Shown one piece after another: positions 1-7,852 of a stretch of 64,000 nucleotides of DNA. How positions within the stretch are numbered: the stretch's first letter is position 1; every line of letters starts with the position of its first letter. The position numbers were made by a program, and so were the translations under genes. The stretch covers positions 43,150 to 107,149 of the forward strand of contig JAUSAZ010000171.1 of assembly GCA_030652255.1 (NCBI GenBank), read 5' to 3'. Under the pieces are notes generated by a model. It was not told where the DNA came from and made no database searches. It saw nothing but the letters and a program-made list of their open reading frames with translations. This DNA is from Myxococcales bacterium (GTDB lineage Bacteria; Myxococcota_A; Polyangia; Polyangiales; Ga0077539).

Positions 1-1155
1 CGCTCGCTGCGCATCGAGCGCGAGGGCGAGGTGGTGCGCTCGCGGGCGGACATCGAGTCGGCGCGGCGGGGCACCCTGGCGCGGGGCGCGCGGCTCGCGG
101 TGCACGAGGCCACGCAGGGCCGCGGGTGCCGCTCGGCGTGGATCCGCATCGACGTCGACGCGTGGGTGTGCGCCGACGGGGCGACGCTCACGGCCGACGG
201 ACCGCGCGCGGTGGCGCAGCCCGTGGTGCGCGAGGGCGAGGTGGTGCCGTACCAGTACGCCTTCGCGACGCACGCGGGCGTGCGCACCTACCGTCGCATG
301 GAGGACGTCGCCGAGGAGAACTGGGCCGAGGAGCTGGAGCGGGGGATGTCCGTCGCCGTGGTGGGCACCGCGCGCATCGACGGGTCGACCTACGTGCACA
401 CCGCGAGCGGTCGCTGGGTGTCCATGCGCGACCTGTCCTTCGCGCGCCCGAGCGAGCGCGTCGGGATCTTCTACGAGCCGGGCGAGTCGGTGTCGTCGGT
501 GGGCTTCTTCCGCGCCAACACCCGCGCCTGGCCCACCGCGGAGTCGGCGCTGCGCGACAGCGGTCCGTCAGGCTCGTCGGTGGCCTTCACCCGCCGCGAG
601 GTGGCCCACGTCCGCGAGGAGCGCGTGCTGCGGGGCATCCGCTTCGCGCGCCTCGACGGGGGCTGGGTGCGCGCCTCGGTGCTGATGCGCCCCGCGGTGG
701 GCGCCGTCCCCGCGGGCCTCGGGGGGCGCGAGCGCTGGGTGGACATCGACCGCGCGACGCAGGTGCTGGTGGCCCTGGAGGGCTCGACGCCGGTGTTCGC
801 GACGCTGGTCTCCACCGGGCGGGGAGAGCACCCGACGCGGGCGGGCGAGCACCGGGTGTGGTCGAAGCTGGCGACGACGGACATGTCCAACGCGGGCGAC
901 GCGGACATCATGACGGCGACGGCGCTGTACACGGCGGCGCGGGTGCCGTGGGTGATGTTCTTCCACGAAGACCAGGGGCTCCACGGGGTGTTCTGGCACG
1001 ACCTCTTCGGGCGGCCGCGCTCGCACGGCTGCGTCAACATGGCCCCGCGCGACGCGGCGTGGCTGTTCCAGTGGGCGCCCCCCGCGCTGCCGCCGGGGTG
1101 GACCGCGGTGCTCCCGACGGCCGCCGACCCGGGGCTGCGGGTGCGGGTGCGCTGA
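1..1155 (+). CDS. L,D-transpeptidase (YkuD family), 5' end outside window
   Basis: The C-terminal part carries the YkuD catalytic signature GLHGVFWHDL...SHGCVNM, in which the Cys of SHGC is the nucleophile. Enzymes of this family cross-link peptidoglycan stem peptides (3-3 links) or attach proteins to them in the cell envelope. The preceding ~200 residues contain SH3-like segments (ARGARLAVHEAT, GGWVRASVLM), as in other secreted L,D-transpeptidases. The frame is open back to base 1 and upstream codons read naturally (RSLRIEREGE), so the GTG at 31 in the ORF track is probably internal and the true start, with its signal peptide, lies upstream. The TGA stop directly abuts a palindromic repeat. 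Family assignment is firm; substrate is not known. Confidence 0.85.
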   Translation, partial: RSLRIEREGEVVRSRADIESARRGTLARGARLAVHEATQGRGCRSAWIRIDVDAWVCADGATLTADGPRAVAQPVVREGEVVPYQYAFATHAGVRTYRRMEDVAEENWAEELERGMSVAVVGTARIDGSTYVHTASGRWVSMRDLSFARPSERVGIFYEPGESVSSVGFFRANTRAWPTAESALRDSGPSGSSVAFTRREVAHVREERVLRGIRFARLDGGWVRASVLMRPAVGAVPAGLGGRERWVDIDRATQVLVALEGSTPVFATLVSTGRGEHPTRAGEHRVWSKLATTDMSNAGDADIMTATALYTAARVPWVMFFHEDQGLHGVFWHDLFGRPRSHGCVNMAPRDAAWLFQWAPPALPPGWTAVLPTAADPGLRVRVR

Positions 1156-1279
1156 GAAGGTCGGCACAACCCTGCTGCGCCCCCCGATCCAGCGGTCGGC
1201 CGCGCTCGAAATACCCCGCGTATGTCTCGCGCGGCCCCCCTCGTCTCGGGGTGCTCGCGACGGGTTGTGCCGACCTTCT
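1155..1279. repeat. Palindromic element with 18-bp perfect terminal inverted repeats
   Basis: AGAAGGTCGGCACAACCC (1155-1172) is repeated as its exact reverse complement at 1262-1279. Inside, GGCCGCGCTCGAAATAC and GTATGTCTCGCGCGGCC form a second imperfect inverted repeat around a 5-base loop. The element begins at the last base of the transpeptidase stop codon. It has no coding capacity. It could act as a terminator, or be a MITE- or REP-like non-autonomous element. No obvious target-site duplication was seen. Confidence 0.8.
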
Positions 1280-1351
1280 GATACTCATTGGACGTCAGGG
1301 TTACCGCATTCAGGGGAGACCTTCAGGCCGACACGCGTCGAAGCACGCGCT

Positions 1352-1796
1352 GACCTCACCCCCGCTGCCGCGATGCCCCTCTCCATGAATGGTTCACTTC
1401 GGGACACATCTCCCGGAACGGCTTGTTTCCAGGCACTTCGCGCCAGTGCAAGCCGTCGCACGTTGCCGGGGTTCGGGCGTTGGCCCTCACCCCGGGCAAT
1501 AACAAGGGACGCCCCGGACAATGTCCGGGGCTTTGCCGGACCGGAACTCGCTCGACCTTCCGGAAGGTGCAGGCGACGAGCAACAGATTGCAGGGAATCG
1601 GCGTCCCTGCTCGACAGCCCCGGACCACGTCCGGGGCGTCCCTTGTTATTGCCCGGGGTGAGGGCCAACGCCCGAACCCCGGCGACGTGCGACGGCTTGC
1701 GCCGCCACCAGACGCCTGAAAACAAGCCACTCCAGGAGATGTGTCCCGAAGTGACCATTCATGGAGAGGGGCTGCGCGGCAGCGCGGGGTGAGGTC
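1352..1796. repeat. Nested ~445-bp inverted-repeat element (family member 1)
   Basis: The outer arms read inward from each end as GACCTCACCC...CCCCTCTCCATGAATGG and continue through a block related to TTCACTTCGGGACACATCTC. The inner arms (about 1448-1530 and 1618-1700) carry TTGGCCCTCACCCCGGGCAA, followed on both sides by AACAAGGGACGCCCCGGAC, in opposite orientation. Small hairpins (CCCCGGACAATGTCCGGGG) sit in both arms. The outer module recurs at 11573-11764, so this is a dispersed family. There is no transposase. The ORF-track entries here (1265-1792, 1285-1758, 1423-1719) are artefacts of the palindrome. The last few codons and the stop of the M23 peptidase gene lie inside it. Confidence 0.85.
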
Positions 1797-3192
1797 TACG
1801 CCGCCGGCCCAGCGCGACCAGTGCCGCGCCCAGCAGCAGCGCCCAGGCCCCGCGACCGCGCGACCCGCTGCCGACCACGCCGCAGCCGCAGCCCGGATCT
1901 TCCGGCGCCATGAGCCCGGGGTCGACCTCCTCCGCGGTGGGCTCGTCCTCGCCCACGTCCTCGAATTCCGCCGCGTCCTCCTCCACGCCTGCGTCGTCGC
2001 CCGCGTCCTCCTCCATGCCCGCGTCGTCGCTGCCGACATCACTGCCGACATCACTGCCGACATCACTGCCGACATCACTGCCGACATCATTGCCGACATC
2101 ACTGCCGACCTCATTGCCGACATCATTGCCGTCATCGGTGGCCGTCACCACGGCGGGGCGCGCGCCTGCGTCCGCCGCGCAGGCCCCCTCGTCGACCTGG
2201 CCGTCGCAGTCGTCGTCGAGGCGGTTGCACGTCTCCGCCCGTGGGACCACCTGACCCGTGCACCCGCCCCACGCCCCCGCCGCACACGCCTGGGTGCCGC
2301 CGCGGCAGATGCCGCGCCCGGAGGTGCCCGCCGGGCCCGTGTAGCAGGCGCGGCTGAGCCCGTCGTCCACCCGGCCGTCGCAGTCGTCGTCGAGCCGGTT
2401 GCACGTCTCCGCCCGCGGGACCACCTGCCCCGAGCAGCCGCCCCAGCGCCCCGCGCCGCAGGACTGCGACCCGTTGCGGCAGATGCCGCGCCCCGCCGTG
2501 CCCGACGGGCCCGTGTAGCAGCCGCGGCTCAGGCCGTCGTCCACCCGGCCGTCGCAGTCGTCGTCGCGGTTGTTGCACGTCTCCGCGCTCGCCACGCACG
2601 CGCAGGTCGCCCCGGGGCTCGTCCCGTAGGCGCCCTGGGAGGTCCACGCGCCGACGGAGCTGGTGCAGCGGCCGCGGTAGGAGTCGATCGAGGTCGCGGT
2701 GCGACGCCAGCCGAAGTGCAGGTGCGGGCCCGTGGAGCTGCCCGAGCTCGCCGAGCGCCCGATGGTCTGCCCGCAGTTCACCCGCTGGCCGCGCGACACC
2801 GCCAGCGACCCGCGCCGCATGTGGCAGTAGATCGTGTACGCGCCGTCCGAGTGCCGGATCTGCACGTAGTTGCCGCAGCGTCCGCCGCACGAGTTGCCCA
2901 GGCCGCCGTAGTCGGCGCAGCCGTCGTTGGTCGCCGAGACCACCCCGTCGGCGCTCGCCAGCACCGCGGTGCCCAGCGGCACCGGGAAGTCCGTGCCGGA
3001 GTGCCCGTCGTAGCAGCGGCTGCCGCAGTTGTAGTCCCGGCAGCCCGACGAGCCGCCGTTGTTGTCGAAGCCGTAGCGCACCGAGGGCGCCGACGTCAGC
3101 GGCCGCCGGTGGCGCACCTGCGCCGAGGCACCGACGGACACCAGACCCAGGCAACAGCCCATCACCCACGCCCGCGACCCGGGGCGGGTCAC
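1759..3192 (-). CDS. Secreted M23 peptidase with MopE-like repeats and MYXO-CTERM-type tail
   Basis: Likely a zinc endopeptidase acting on peptidoglycan outside the cytoplasm. After a signal peptide (AWVMGCCLGLVSVGASA) the M23/LytM domain shows the metal motifs HSGTD and GPHLHFG. Next come three ETCNxxDDDCDGxVD repeats, known from MopE-type and other myxobacterial surface proteins and possibly metal binding, then a DVGS tandem and an acidic stretch. The C-terminus has the pattern CGCG - hydrophobic helix (WALLLGAALVALG) - RRRR, typical of MYXO-CTERM surface sorting. The GTG start at 3192 overlaps the upstream lipoprotein stop by 4 bases (GTGA). The final residues (RPHPALPRSPSP) are encoded by the palindromic repeat. 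The longer ORF-track start is an out-of-frame extension. Confidence 0.85.
   Translation of the reverse strand: MTRPGSRAWVMGCCLGLVSVGASAQVRHRRPLTSAPSVRYGFDNNGGSSGCRDYNCGSRCYDGHSGTDFPVPLGTAVLASADGVVSATNDGCADYGGLGNSCGGRCGNYVQIRHSDGAYTIYCHMRRGSLAVSRGQRVNCGQTIGRSASSGSSTGPHLHFGWRRTATSIDSYRGRCTSSVGAWTSQGAYGTSPGATCACVASAETCNNRDDDCDGRVDDGLSRGCYTGPSGTAGRGICRNGSQSCGAGRWGGCSGQVVPRAETCNRLDDDCDGRVDDGLSRACYTGPAGTSGRGICRGGTQACAAGAWGGCTGQVVPRAETCNRLDDDCDGQVDEGACAADAGARPAVVTATDDGNDVGNEVGSDVGNDVGSDVGSDVGSDVGSDVGSDDAGMEEDAGDDAGVEEDAAEFEDVGEDEPTAEEVDPGLMAPEDPGCGCGVVGSGSRGRGAWALLLGAALVALGRRRRPHPALPRSPSP
2031..2126. repeat. 12-bp tandem repeat, 8 copies, inside the M23 gene
   Basis: The unit TGCCGACATCAC is repeated about eight times with single-base variants. 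On the minus strand it encodes the (D/E)VG(S/N) repeats between the MopE-like repeats and the sorting tail. It is in frame, so copy-number change would alter linker length without a frameshift. Confidence 0.9.
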
Positions 3193-4031
3193 GGCGACGC
3201 CTCGAGGTCGCGCGCCGACAGCCGCACCAGCGCCCCGTCGCGGTGCGCCAGGACCGCCAGGCCGTCGCCCGACAGCACCGGGTGGCGCACGCCCGGCAGC
3301 GAGCGCCGCGGCGCCCCGTCGAGCCCCAGCGCGTGCAAGCCCGCCTCGTCCTCGAAGACCAGCGCGTCGCCGAAGACCACCGGCGCGCCAGGGCCCATCG
3401 GCAGCGGGCTCCCCGGCGGCACCGCCCACGGCCGCGGGGCCTCGCCGGCGCGCACGCGGTAGAGCGCCGGGTGCCCCTCCGGGCTCGCCACCACCACCAC
3501 CTCGCTGCCGTCGGGCGAGAGCGCGGGGCACCACGCCGGGGTCAGCCCCGGGGCCAGCGGCGACGCCACGCCCGTGCGCAGGTCGAGGCGCACCAGGGAG
3601 AGCGTCGGGGGGTCGCCCTTCGTGTAGACCACCGCCGTCCCGCGGGAGTCGAGGCTCAAGGGACCGAAGACCTCGCGGTCGAGCTCCACCGCCGGGGCGT
3701 CGGGCGACGCGCGGCGGGTGAGCGTGTGCGCGCGGGTGAGCGTGAGCACCGCCGTGGAGCCGGGGATCCATCGCAGCTCCAGGACGTCGCCGCCCTGCAC
3801 CGGGCGCCGCCCCGCGCGGGTGAGCCACGCCGGGTGCACCACCCGGTCGGCGTCGGACTCCGGCTCGGCGGGCAGCACGCTCGCCACCAGCGCGTCGCCG
3901 TTGGCGGCCACGTCGAGCACCACCTCCGCGGGCGCCCGGAGCGACAGCGCCTCCACCGGCCGCGGCGCCTCCGTCGTGCGCGCGCAGCCCGCCGCCAACA
4001 GCACCCCGATGACCACCGCGCTCGCCTTCAT
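3189..4031 (-). CDS. Lipoprotein with WD40/PD40-like beta-propeller
   Basis: This 280-residue protein begins MKASAVVIGVLLAAGC, a lipoprotein signal with its lipobox Cys, so it is likely anchored in the envelope. The rest is beta-rich and includes a PD40/TolB-type blade (PALSPDGSEVVVVASPEG) and several similar blades. No catalytic motif was found; propellers of this sort usually serve as binding scaffolds. It overlaps rsgA upstream by ATGA and the M23 gene downstream by GTGA, so the three genes form one translationally coupled unit. It may assist the M23 peptidase, but that is inference from position only. Confidence 0.75.
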   Translation of the reverse strand: MKASAVVIGVLLAAGCARTTEAPRPVEALSLRAPAEVVLDVAANGDALVASVLPAEPESDADRVVHPAWLTRAGRRPVQGGDVLELRWIPGSTAVLTLTRAHTLTRRASPDAPAVELDREVFGPLSLDSRGTAVVYTKGDPPTLSLVRLDLRTGVASPLAPGLTPAWCPALSPDGSEVVVVASPEGHPALYRVRAGEAPRPWAVPPGSPLPMGPGAPVVFGDALVFEDEAGLHALGLDGAPRRSLPGVRHPVLSGDGLAVLAHRDGALVRLSARDLEASP

Positions 4032-5056
4032 CCGCGTCGTCCCTTTCGCGCCTTCAGCGCCAGCTTCTCGGCCCGCTCGGCCCGCAGCACCGCCTGCTCT
4101 GCGAGCTCCGCGTGCAGCGTCACCCACGACCGTACCCGCTCGGACGAGAGCGCGCCCGCGGCCACCCCCGCGCGCACCGCGCAGTCGGGCGTGGCCGCGT
4201 GGTCGCAGTCGGTGTAGCGGCACCCGGCGGCCGCAGCGCTCACCTCCTCGAACATGGCGTCGAGCGCCGCGAGGGTGCCCCCGTCGGCCCAGGGCTCGAG
4301 GCCCCGCATCCCCGGCGTGTCGACCACCACGCCGCCGCCGGGCACCACGAACATCTCCCGGTGCGTGGTGGTGTGGCGGCCCTTGTTGTCGAAGGACCGC
4401 ACCGCCCCCGTGGAGGCCCGCTCGCCGCCCATCAGGGCGTTGACCAGGGTGCTCTTGCCGACGCCGGACGATCCCACCAGGGCCACCGTGGCGCCCGGCG
4501 GGATGAGGGCCCGCAGCGCGTCCATCCCCTCGCCCGTACGCGCGCTCACCACCACCGTGGGCGCCATCACGGCGGCCTGCGCGCGGAAGGCCGCGACGTC
4601 GCTGCACCGGTCGGCCTTGGTGAGCACCAGCGTGGTCTCGGCGCCGCTCGTGGCCAGCGCGAGGAGGTAGCGCTCCAGCCGTCGGTGGTTGAAGTCCCCG
4701 TCGAGCCCGGTGGCGACGAGCACCCGGTCGACGTTGGCCGCGATCACCTGGGGGCGGGTCTCCTGCCCCGACGCGTGGCGGACGAACTGCGTCCGCCGGG
4801 GCAGGAGGCGCTGCACCAGCCAGTCGCCCGCGGTGGGGCGGGCGAGCGCCCAGTCGCCCACGGCGGGCGGCTCGGAGAGGGTGTTGGCCAGGGGGCCGTT
4901 GCGCACGCCCTCGCGGGTCCAGAGGGTGACGGCGATGCCGTGCGAGGCCGCGACGCGCACGGGCTGTAGCGCCCCCGCCTCGTCGTCGAGGCCGGAGGCG
5001 TAGGCGTCGGTCCACCCGATCGCGGCGAGCGGATCGGGGATGGGGAGTTGAGTCAT
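4028..5056 (-). CDS. rsgA: Ribosome small-subunit-dependent GTPase A
   Basis: A 342-residue circularly permuted GTPase that assists late 30S subunit maturation. The motifs appear in permuted order: LTKAD (G4), then the P-loop GSSGVGKST (G1), then DTPG (G3). An N-terminal OB-fold precedes them and a C-terminal zinc knuckle CxYTDCDHxxxxxC follows. Length and architecture match RsgA/YjeQ. It is the first gene of a three-gene overlapping operon with a lipoprotein and an M23 peptidase, an unusual setting for a ribosome factor. The region upstream of its start is the composite inverted-repeat island, so its promoter lies in or beyond that island. Confidence 0.95.
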   Translation of the reverse strand: MTQLPIPDPLAAIGWTDAYASGLDDEAGALQPVRVAASHGIAVTLWTREGVRNGPLANTLSEPPAVGDWALARPTAGDWLVQRLLPRRTQFVRHASGQETRPQVIAANVDRVLVATGLDGDFNHRRLERYLLALATSGAETTLVLTKADRCSDVAAFRAQAAVMAPTVVVSARTGEGMDALRALIPPGATVALVGSSGVGKSTLVNALMGGERASTGAVRSFDNKGRHTTTHREMFVVPGGGVVVDTPGMRGLEPWADGGTLAALDAMFEEVSAAAAGCRYTDCDHAATPDCAVRAGVAAGALSSERVRSWVTLHAELAEQAVLRAERAEKLALKARKGRRG

Positions 5057-5074
5057 CGGAGCAGCGAGCCTGTG

Positions 5075-5570
5075 GGCCCCCTCACCGCGCTGCCGCGCGC
5101 CCTCACCCCCGCGGGGCGCTCATCGTTGCCCTCATCGTGCGTAGAGCGCTTGCAGGCTGGGGTGACGAGCCATCGCGCGGAACCCCAGCCATCCTCACAC
5201 CTTCGCGCCCGGCTGCCGCGGGTTGAAACCCACGGCAGCCTAAGGTGAAGGCCGCAAGCGGCCTGTCCGATGTCCAGGCACAGTGTCCAGCCCGCCGCGG
5301 GCTTTCCCTTGGCTGCCGTGGGTTTCAACCCGCGGCAGCGGGGGCGCGAAGGTGTGCGGGTAGCTCGGAACCCGCAGCCTACAAGCGGTTCGCGCACGAA
5401 GAGGGCAACGATGAGCGCGGGGCGGGGGCAAGGGCTCAGGGGAGTGACAGGTTCGCGAACGGACTGAACACGCCGAAACCCTTCAGTCCACGACCCACCT
5501 CGCCAACGTCGGAGCCCTTGCCCCCGCCCCGCGGGGGTGAGGGCGCGCGGCAGCGCGGTGAGGGGGCCCG
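5075..5570. repeat. Composite island of nested inverted repeats
   Basis: Fills the ~550-base space between the kinase gene and rsgA. At least four inverted-repeat pairs are visible: 5075-5118 with 5526-5570 (CCCTCACCGCGCTGCCGCGCG), 5115-5158 with 5376-5418 (GCGCTCATCGTTGCCCT), 5197-5240 with 5311-5355 (GCTGCCGCGGGTTGAAACCC), and 5419-5437 with 5512-5530 (GGGGCGGGGGCAAGGGCTC). A small hairpin GGACTGAA/TTCAGTCC lies at 5461-5489. No protein-coding gene is credible here. It looks like successive insertion of palindromic units into one another. Confidence 0.8.
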
Positions 5571-5606
5571 CGCCTCCGGCGCGCGCGCATCGTCGATTGA
5601 AGGGGG

Positions 5607-7763
5607 TCATGCCCGCGGGTGCGCCGACACTCGCACGGGCTCCGGCTCGGCCGCAACGCTCCGGGCCGGCGGGGGAATGCTCGCCGAGCCGGTGGTGGTC
5701 ATCGCCGCGACGGGCAGCACGATGCAGAAGGTGGTGCCCTGCGGGGTGCTCGCGCGCAGCTCGATGCGCCCGCCGGCGGACTGCACGATGCGCTGCGAGA
5801 TGGCGAGCCCGAGGCCCGTGCCCTGGGTCTTGGTGGTGGAGAAGGGGATGAAGAGGTTCTGGCGCATGGAGGGGTCGATGCCGGGGCCGCTGTCGCGCAC
5901 CAGCACCTCGACGAAGGTGCCGCGCGAGCGGGTGCGCACCACGATGGTGCCGACGCCCTTCATCGCCTCCATCGCGTTGCGGATGAGGTTGAGCAGCACC
6001 TGCCGGAGGTGCTCCGGGTCCATGCGCACCGAGGGGAGCTCGTCGCCGGGCTCGTGGGAGAGCACCAGCTCCGCGGGGATGTCGTTGCGCACCAGCTGCA
6101 GCGTGCGCTCGACCACGCTCGACACGTCCAGCAGCGAGGGGTTGCCCCGGTACGGCCGCGCGTAGTCGAGGAAGGAGCTCACCACCCGGTCGAGGCGACC
6201 GACCTCCTCGACGATGATCCCGATGAACTCCCGGTGGTCGGAGCCCGCGGGCATGGTCGACTCCATCCACTGCGCGGCGCCCTTGATGGCCCCGAGGGGG
6301 TTGCGGATCTCGTGCGCGAGGCCCGCCGCCATCTCGCCGAGGGCCGCGAGGCGGTCGCGCTCCTTGATGCGCGCGTAGAGCCGGGTGTTCTCCACCACGA
6401 TGGCCACCTGCGCGGCCAGGCCCTTCAAGATCGGGAACTCGTCCCCCGAGTAGGCGTCGCGCACCCGGTCGTCGCGCACCGTGAGCAGCCCGAGCAGGTC
6501 GTTGCCCTCGCCCTCCAGCGGGAGCACCACCGAGGCCGAGAGCGACTCCATCGCGTGCGCGAGCTCGGCGATGGACTCGCCCTCGCGGGTCTCGCCGAGC
6601 TCCCGGCGGTCGTCGGCGTCGCGGTCGAGGTGCTCCTTCACGGCGATGCCGTGGCTGCGGGCGTGGTCGATGAGCGCGCGCAGCGAGGCCAGGTCGATGC
6701 GCCGCGCGGCGGAGTCGCCGAGCTGCGCCAGGAGGTCGAGGCCCTTGCGGTCGGCGTCGACCAGGTAGAGCGACGCGGCGGTCACCCGGCGCGATCGGTC
6801 GAGGCCGTCCATGAGCACCCGGCCCATCTCGTCGGGCTCCAGGGCGTGCGCGAGGCGACGGCGCAGCTCGTTGATGGAGGTCTCGAAATCGTGGCGCTCG
6901 CCGAAGAAGAAGCGGGCGATCTGGGCCTCCATCTTGTCGCGCAGCGGGTCGAAGAGGATGAGGATCACCAGCGACGCCACGATGGCGTTGAGGAAGTACG
7001 GCCCCTCGTGGCGGTGCGCGCGGTCGGTGAGCACCTGCCAGTCGACGAGGCGGTAGTAGATGCCCGCCAGCACGAGGGCCAGCGCGGTGAGCACGACGAA
7101 GCGCCCGGCGAGCTCGTAGAGGTCGATCACCCGGCGGCGCTCGATGACCTCGGAGAACATGTAGAGCACCGCGAGCACGAGGATCGACCCGACCGGCGGG
7201 AGGTTGGCCGCGACGACCCGGTTGACCATGAAGGGCACGAGGTCGGCGGTGGTGACCAGGGTGGCGAGCACCCCGACGCCGACGAGGTAGCGGGCGCGGC
7301 GGCGCTCCTGCTGCGAGGCGACGGCGCGGCCGCGGGTGGAGAGGGCGCTCACCGCGGCGATGAGCAGGCCCACGACGTAGGCCAGGATGACCGCGCGGAT
7401 GACGGCGCCGGTGATCTTCTGGGTGAACCACGGCGACGCGACGAGGGCGAGCATCGGGACCAGCAGCCGGGTGGCCCACTTGTCGAGCGCGGAGGGCTGG
7501 TCGGGCGCGTCGAGGCTGAACCCGCGGAGGAAGCGCACGCCGGTCTGCGGGAGGAGCACGGCCATGAGCCCGGCGAAGCGCGATAGCAGCCCGCCGCCGG
7601 TGCGCGCCTCCAGGAAGGTCGCGAGGTACCAGACCGCCACGTTGGTCGCGAACATGATGAAGAGCCAGTGGGGCCGCCGCTTGCGCGAGCGCAGCAGCAC
7701 CTTGGTGGCCATCGCGAAGGCGATGAGGGCGGAGAAGAGCGGGGTCCAGAGGGCGAGGCTCAT
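5607..7763 (-). CDS. Membrane sensor histidine kinase with GAF domain
   Basis: A 718-residue kinase. The N-terminal ~270 residues hold about seven or eight hydrophobic helices, suggesting a membrane-embedded sensor. A GAF-type region follows (roughly 290-440), then HisKA with the phospho-acceptor His484 in AAGLAHEIRNPLG, and an HATPase with N box NLIRNAMEAM, G1 box RDSGPGID and G2 box GTGLGLAIS. The chosen ATG (MSLALW) starts directly at the first membrane helix; the ORF-track start is 66 bases upstream. No response regulator adjoins it, so its partner is elsewhere. It is divergent from the FG-GAP lipoprotein gene with 89 bases between them. Confidence 0.9.
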   Translation of the reverse strand: MSLALWTPLFSALIAFAMATKVLLRSRKRRPHWLFIMFATNVAVWYLATFLEARTGGGLLSRFAGLMAVLLPQTGVRFLRGFSLDAPDQPSALDKWATRLLVPMLALVASPWFTQKITGAVIRAVILAYVVGLLIAAVSALSTRGRAVASQQERRRARYLVGVGVLATLVTTADLVPFMVNRVVAANLPPVGSILVLAVLYMFSEVIERRRVIDLYELAGRFVVLTALALVLAGIYYRLVDWQVLTDRAHRHEGPYFLNAIVASLVILILFDPLRDKMEAQIARFFFGERHDFETSINELRRRLAHALEPDEMGRVLMDGLDRSRRVTAASLYLVDADRKGLDLLAQLGDSAARRIDLASLRALIDHARSHGIAVKEHLDRDADDRRELGETREGESIAELAHAMESLSASVVLPLEGEGNDLLGLLTVRDDRVRDAYSGDEFPILKGLAAQVAIVVENTRLYARIKERDRLAALGEMAAGLAHEIRNPLGAIKGAAQWMESTMPAGSDHREFIGIIVEEVGRLDRVVSSFLDYARPYRGNPSLLDVSSVVERTLQLVRNDIPAELVLSHEPGDELPSVRMDPEHLRQVLLNLIRNAMEAMKGVGTIVVRTRSRGTFVEVLVRDSGPGIDPSMRQNLFIPFSTTKTQGTGLGLAISQRIVQSAGGRIELRASTPQGTTFCIVLPVAAMTTTGSASIPPPARSVAAEPEPVRVSAHPRA

Positions 7764-7852
7764 GGCGGGCGCAGGGTAGCGCGCCCGGGCTCCGGCCGCG
7801 GGCGTGGCAGCACCTTGAAGGGGATGCACGCGCGCGGTGTAGAGTCCGACCC

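Noticed and set aside
2031-2126. Possible CRISPR array from regular repeats
   Set aside because: 12-base units with no spacers, in frame inside a protein-coding gene; a tandem repeat.
1265-2135. ORFs 1265-1792, 1285-1758, 1356-2135 and 1423-1719 as genes or a transposase
   Set aside because: They lie in the inverted repeat, read similar peptides from both arms, and have no transposase motif.
7805-7820. TGGCAGCACCTTGAAG as sigma-54 promoter for the FG-GAP lipoprotein
   Set aside because: The -24 GG is present but the -12 GC is AA at the correct spacing, so the key dinucleotide is missing.
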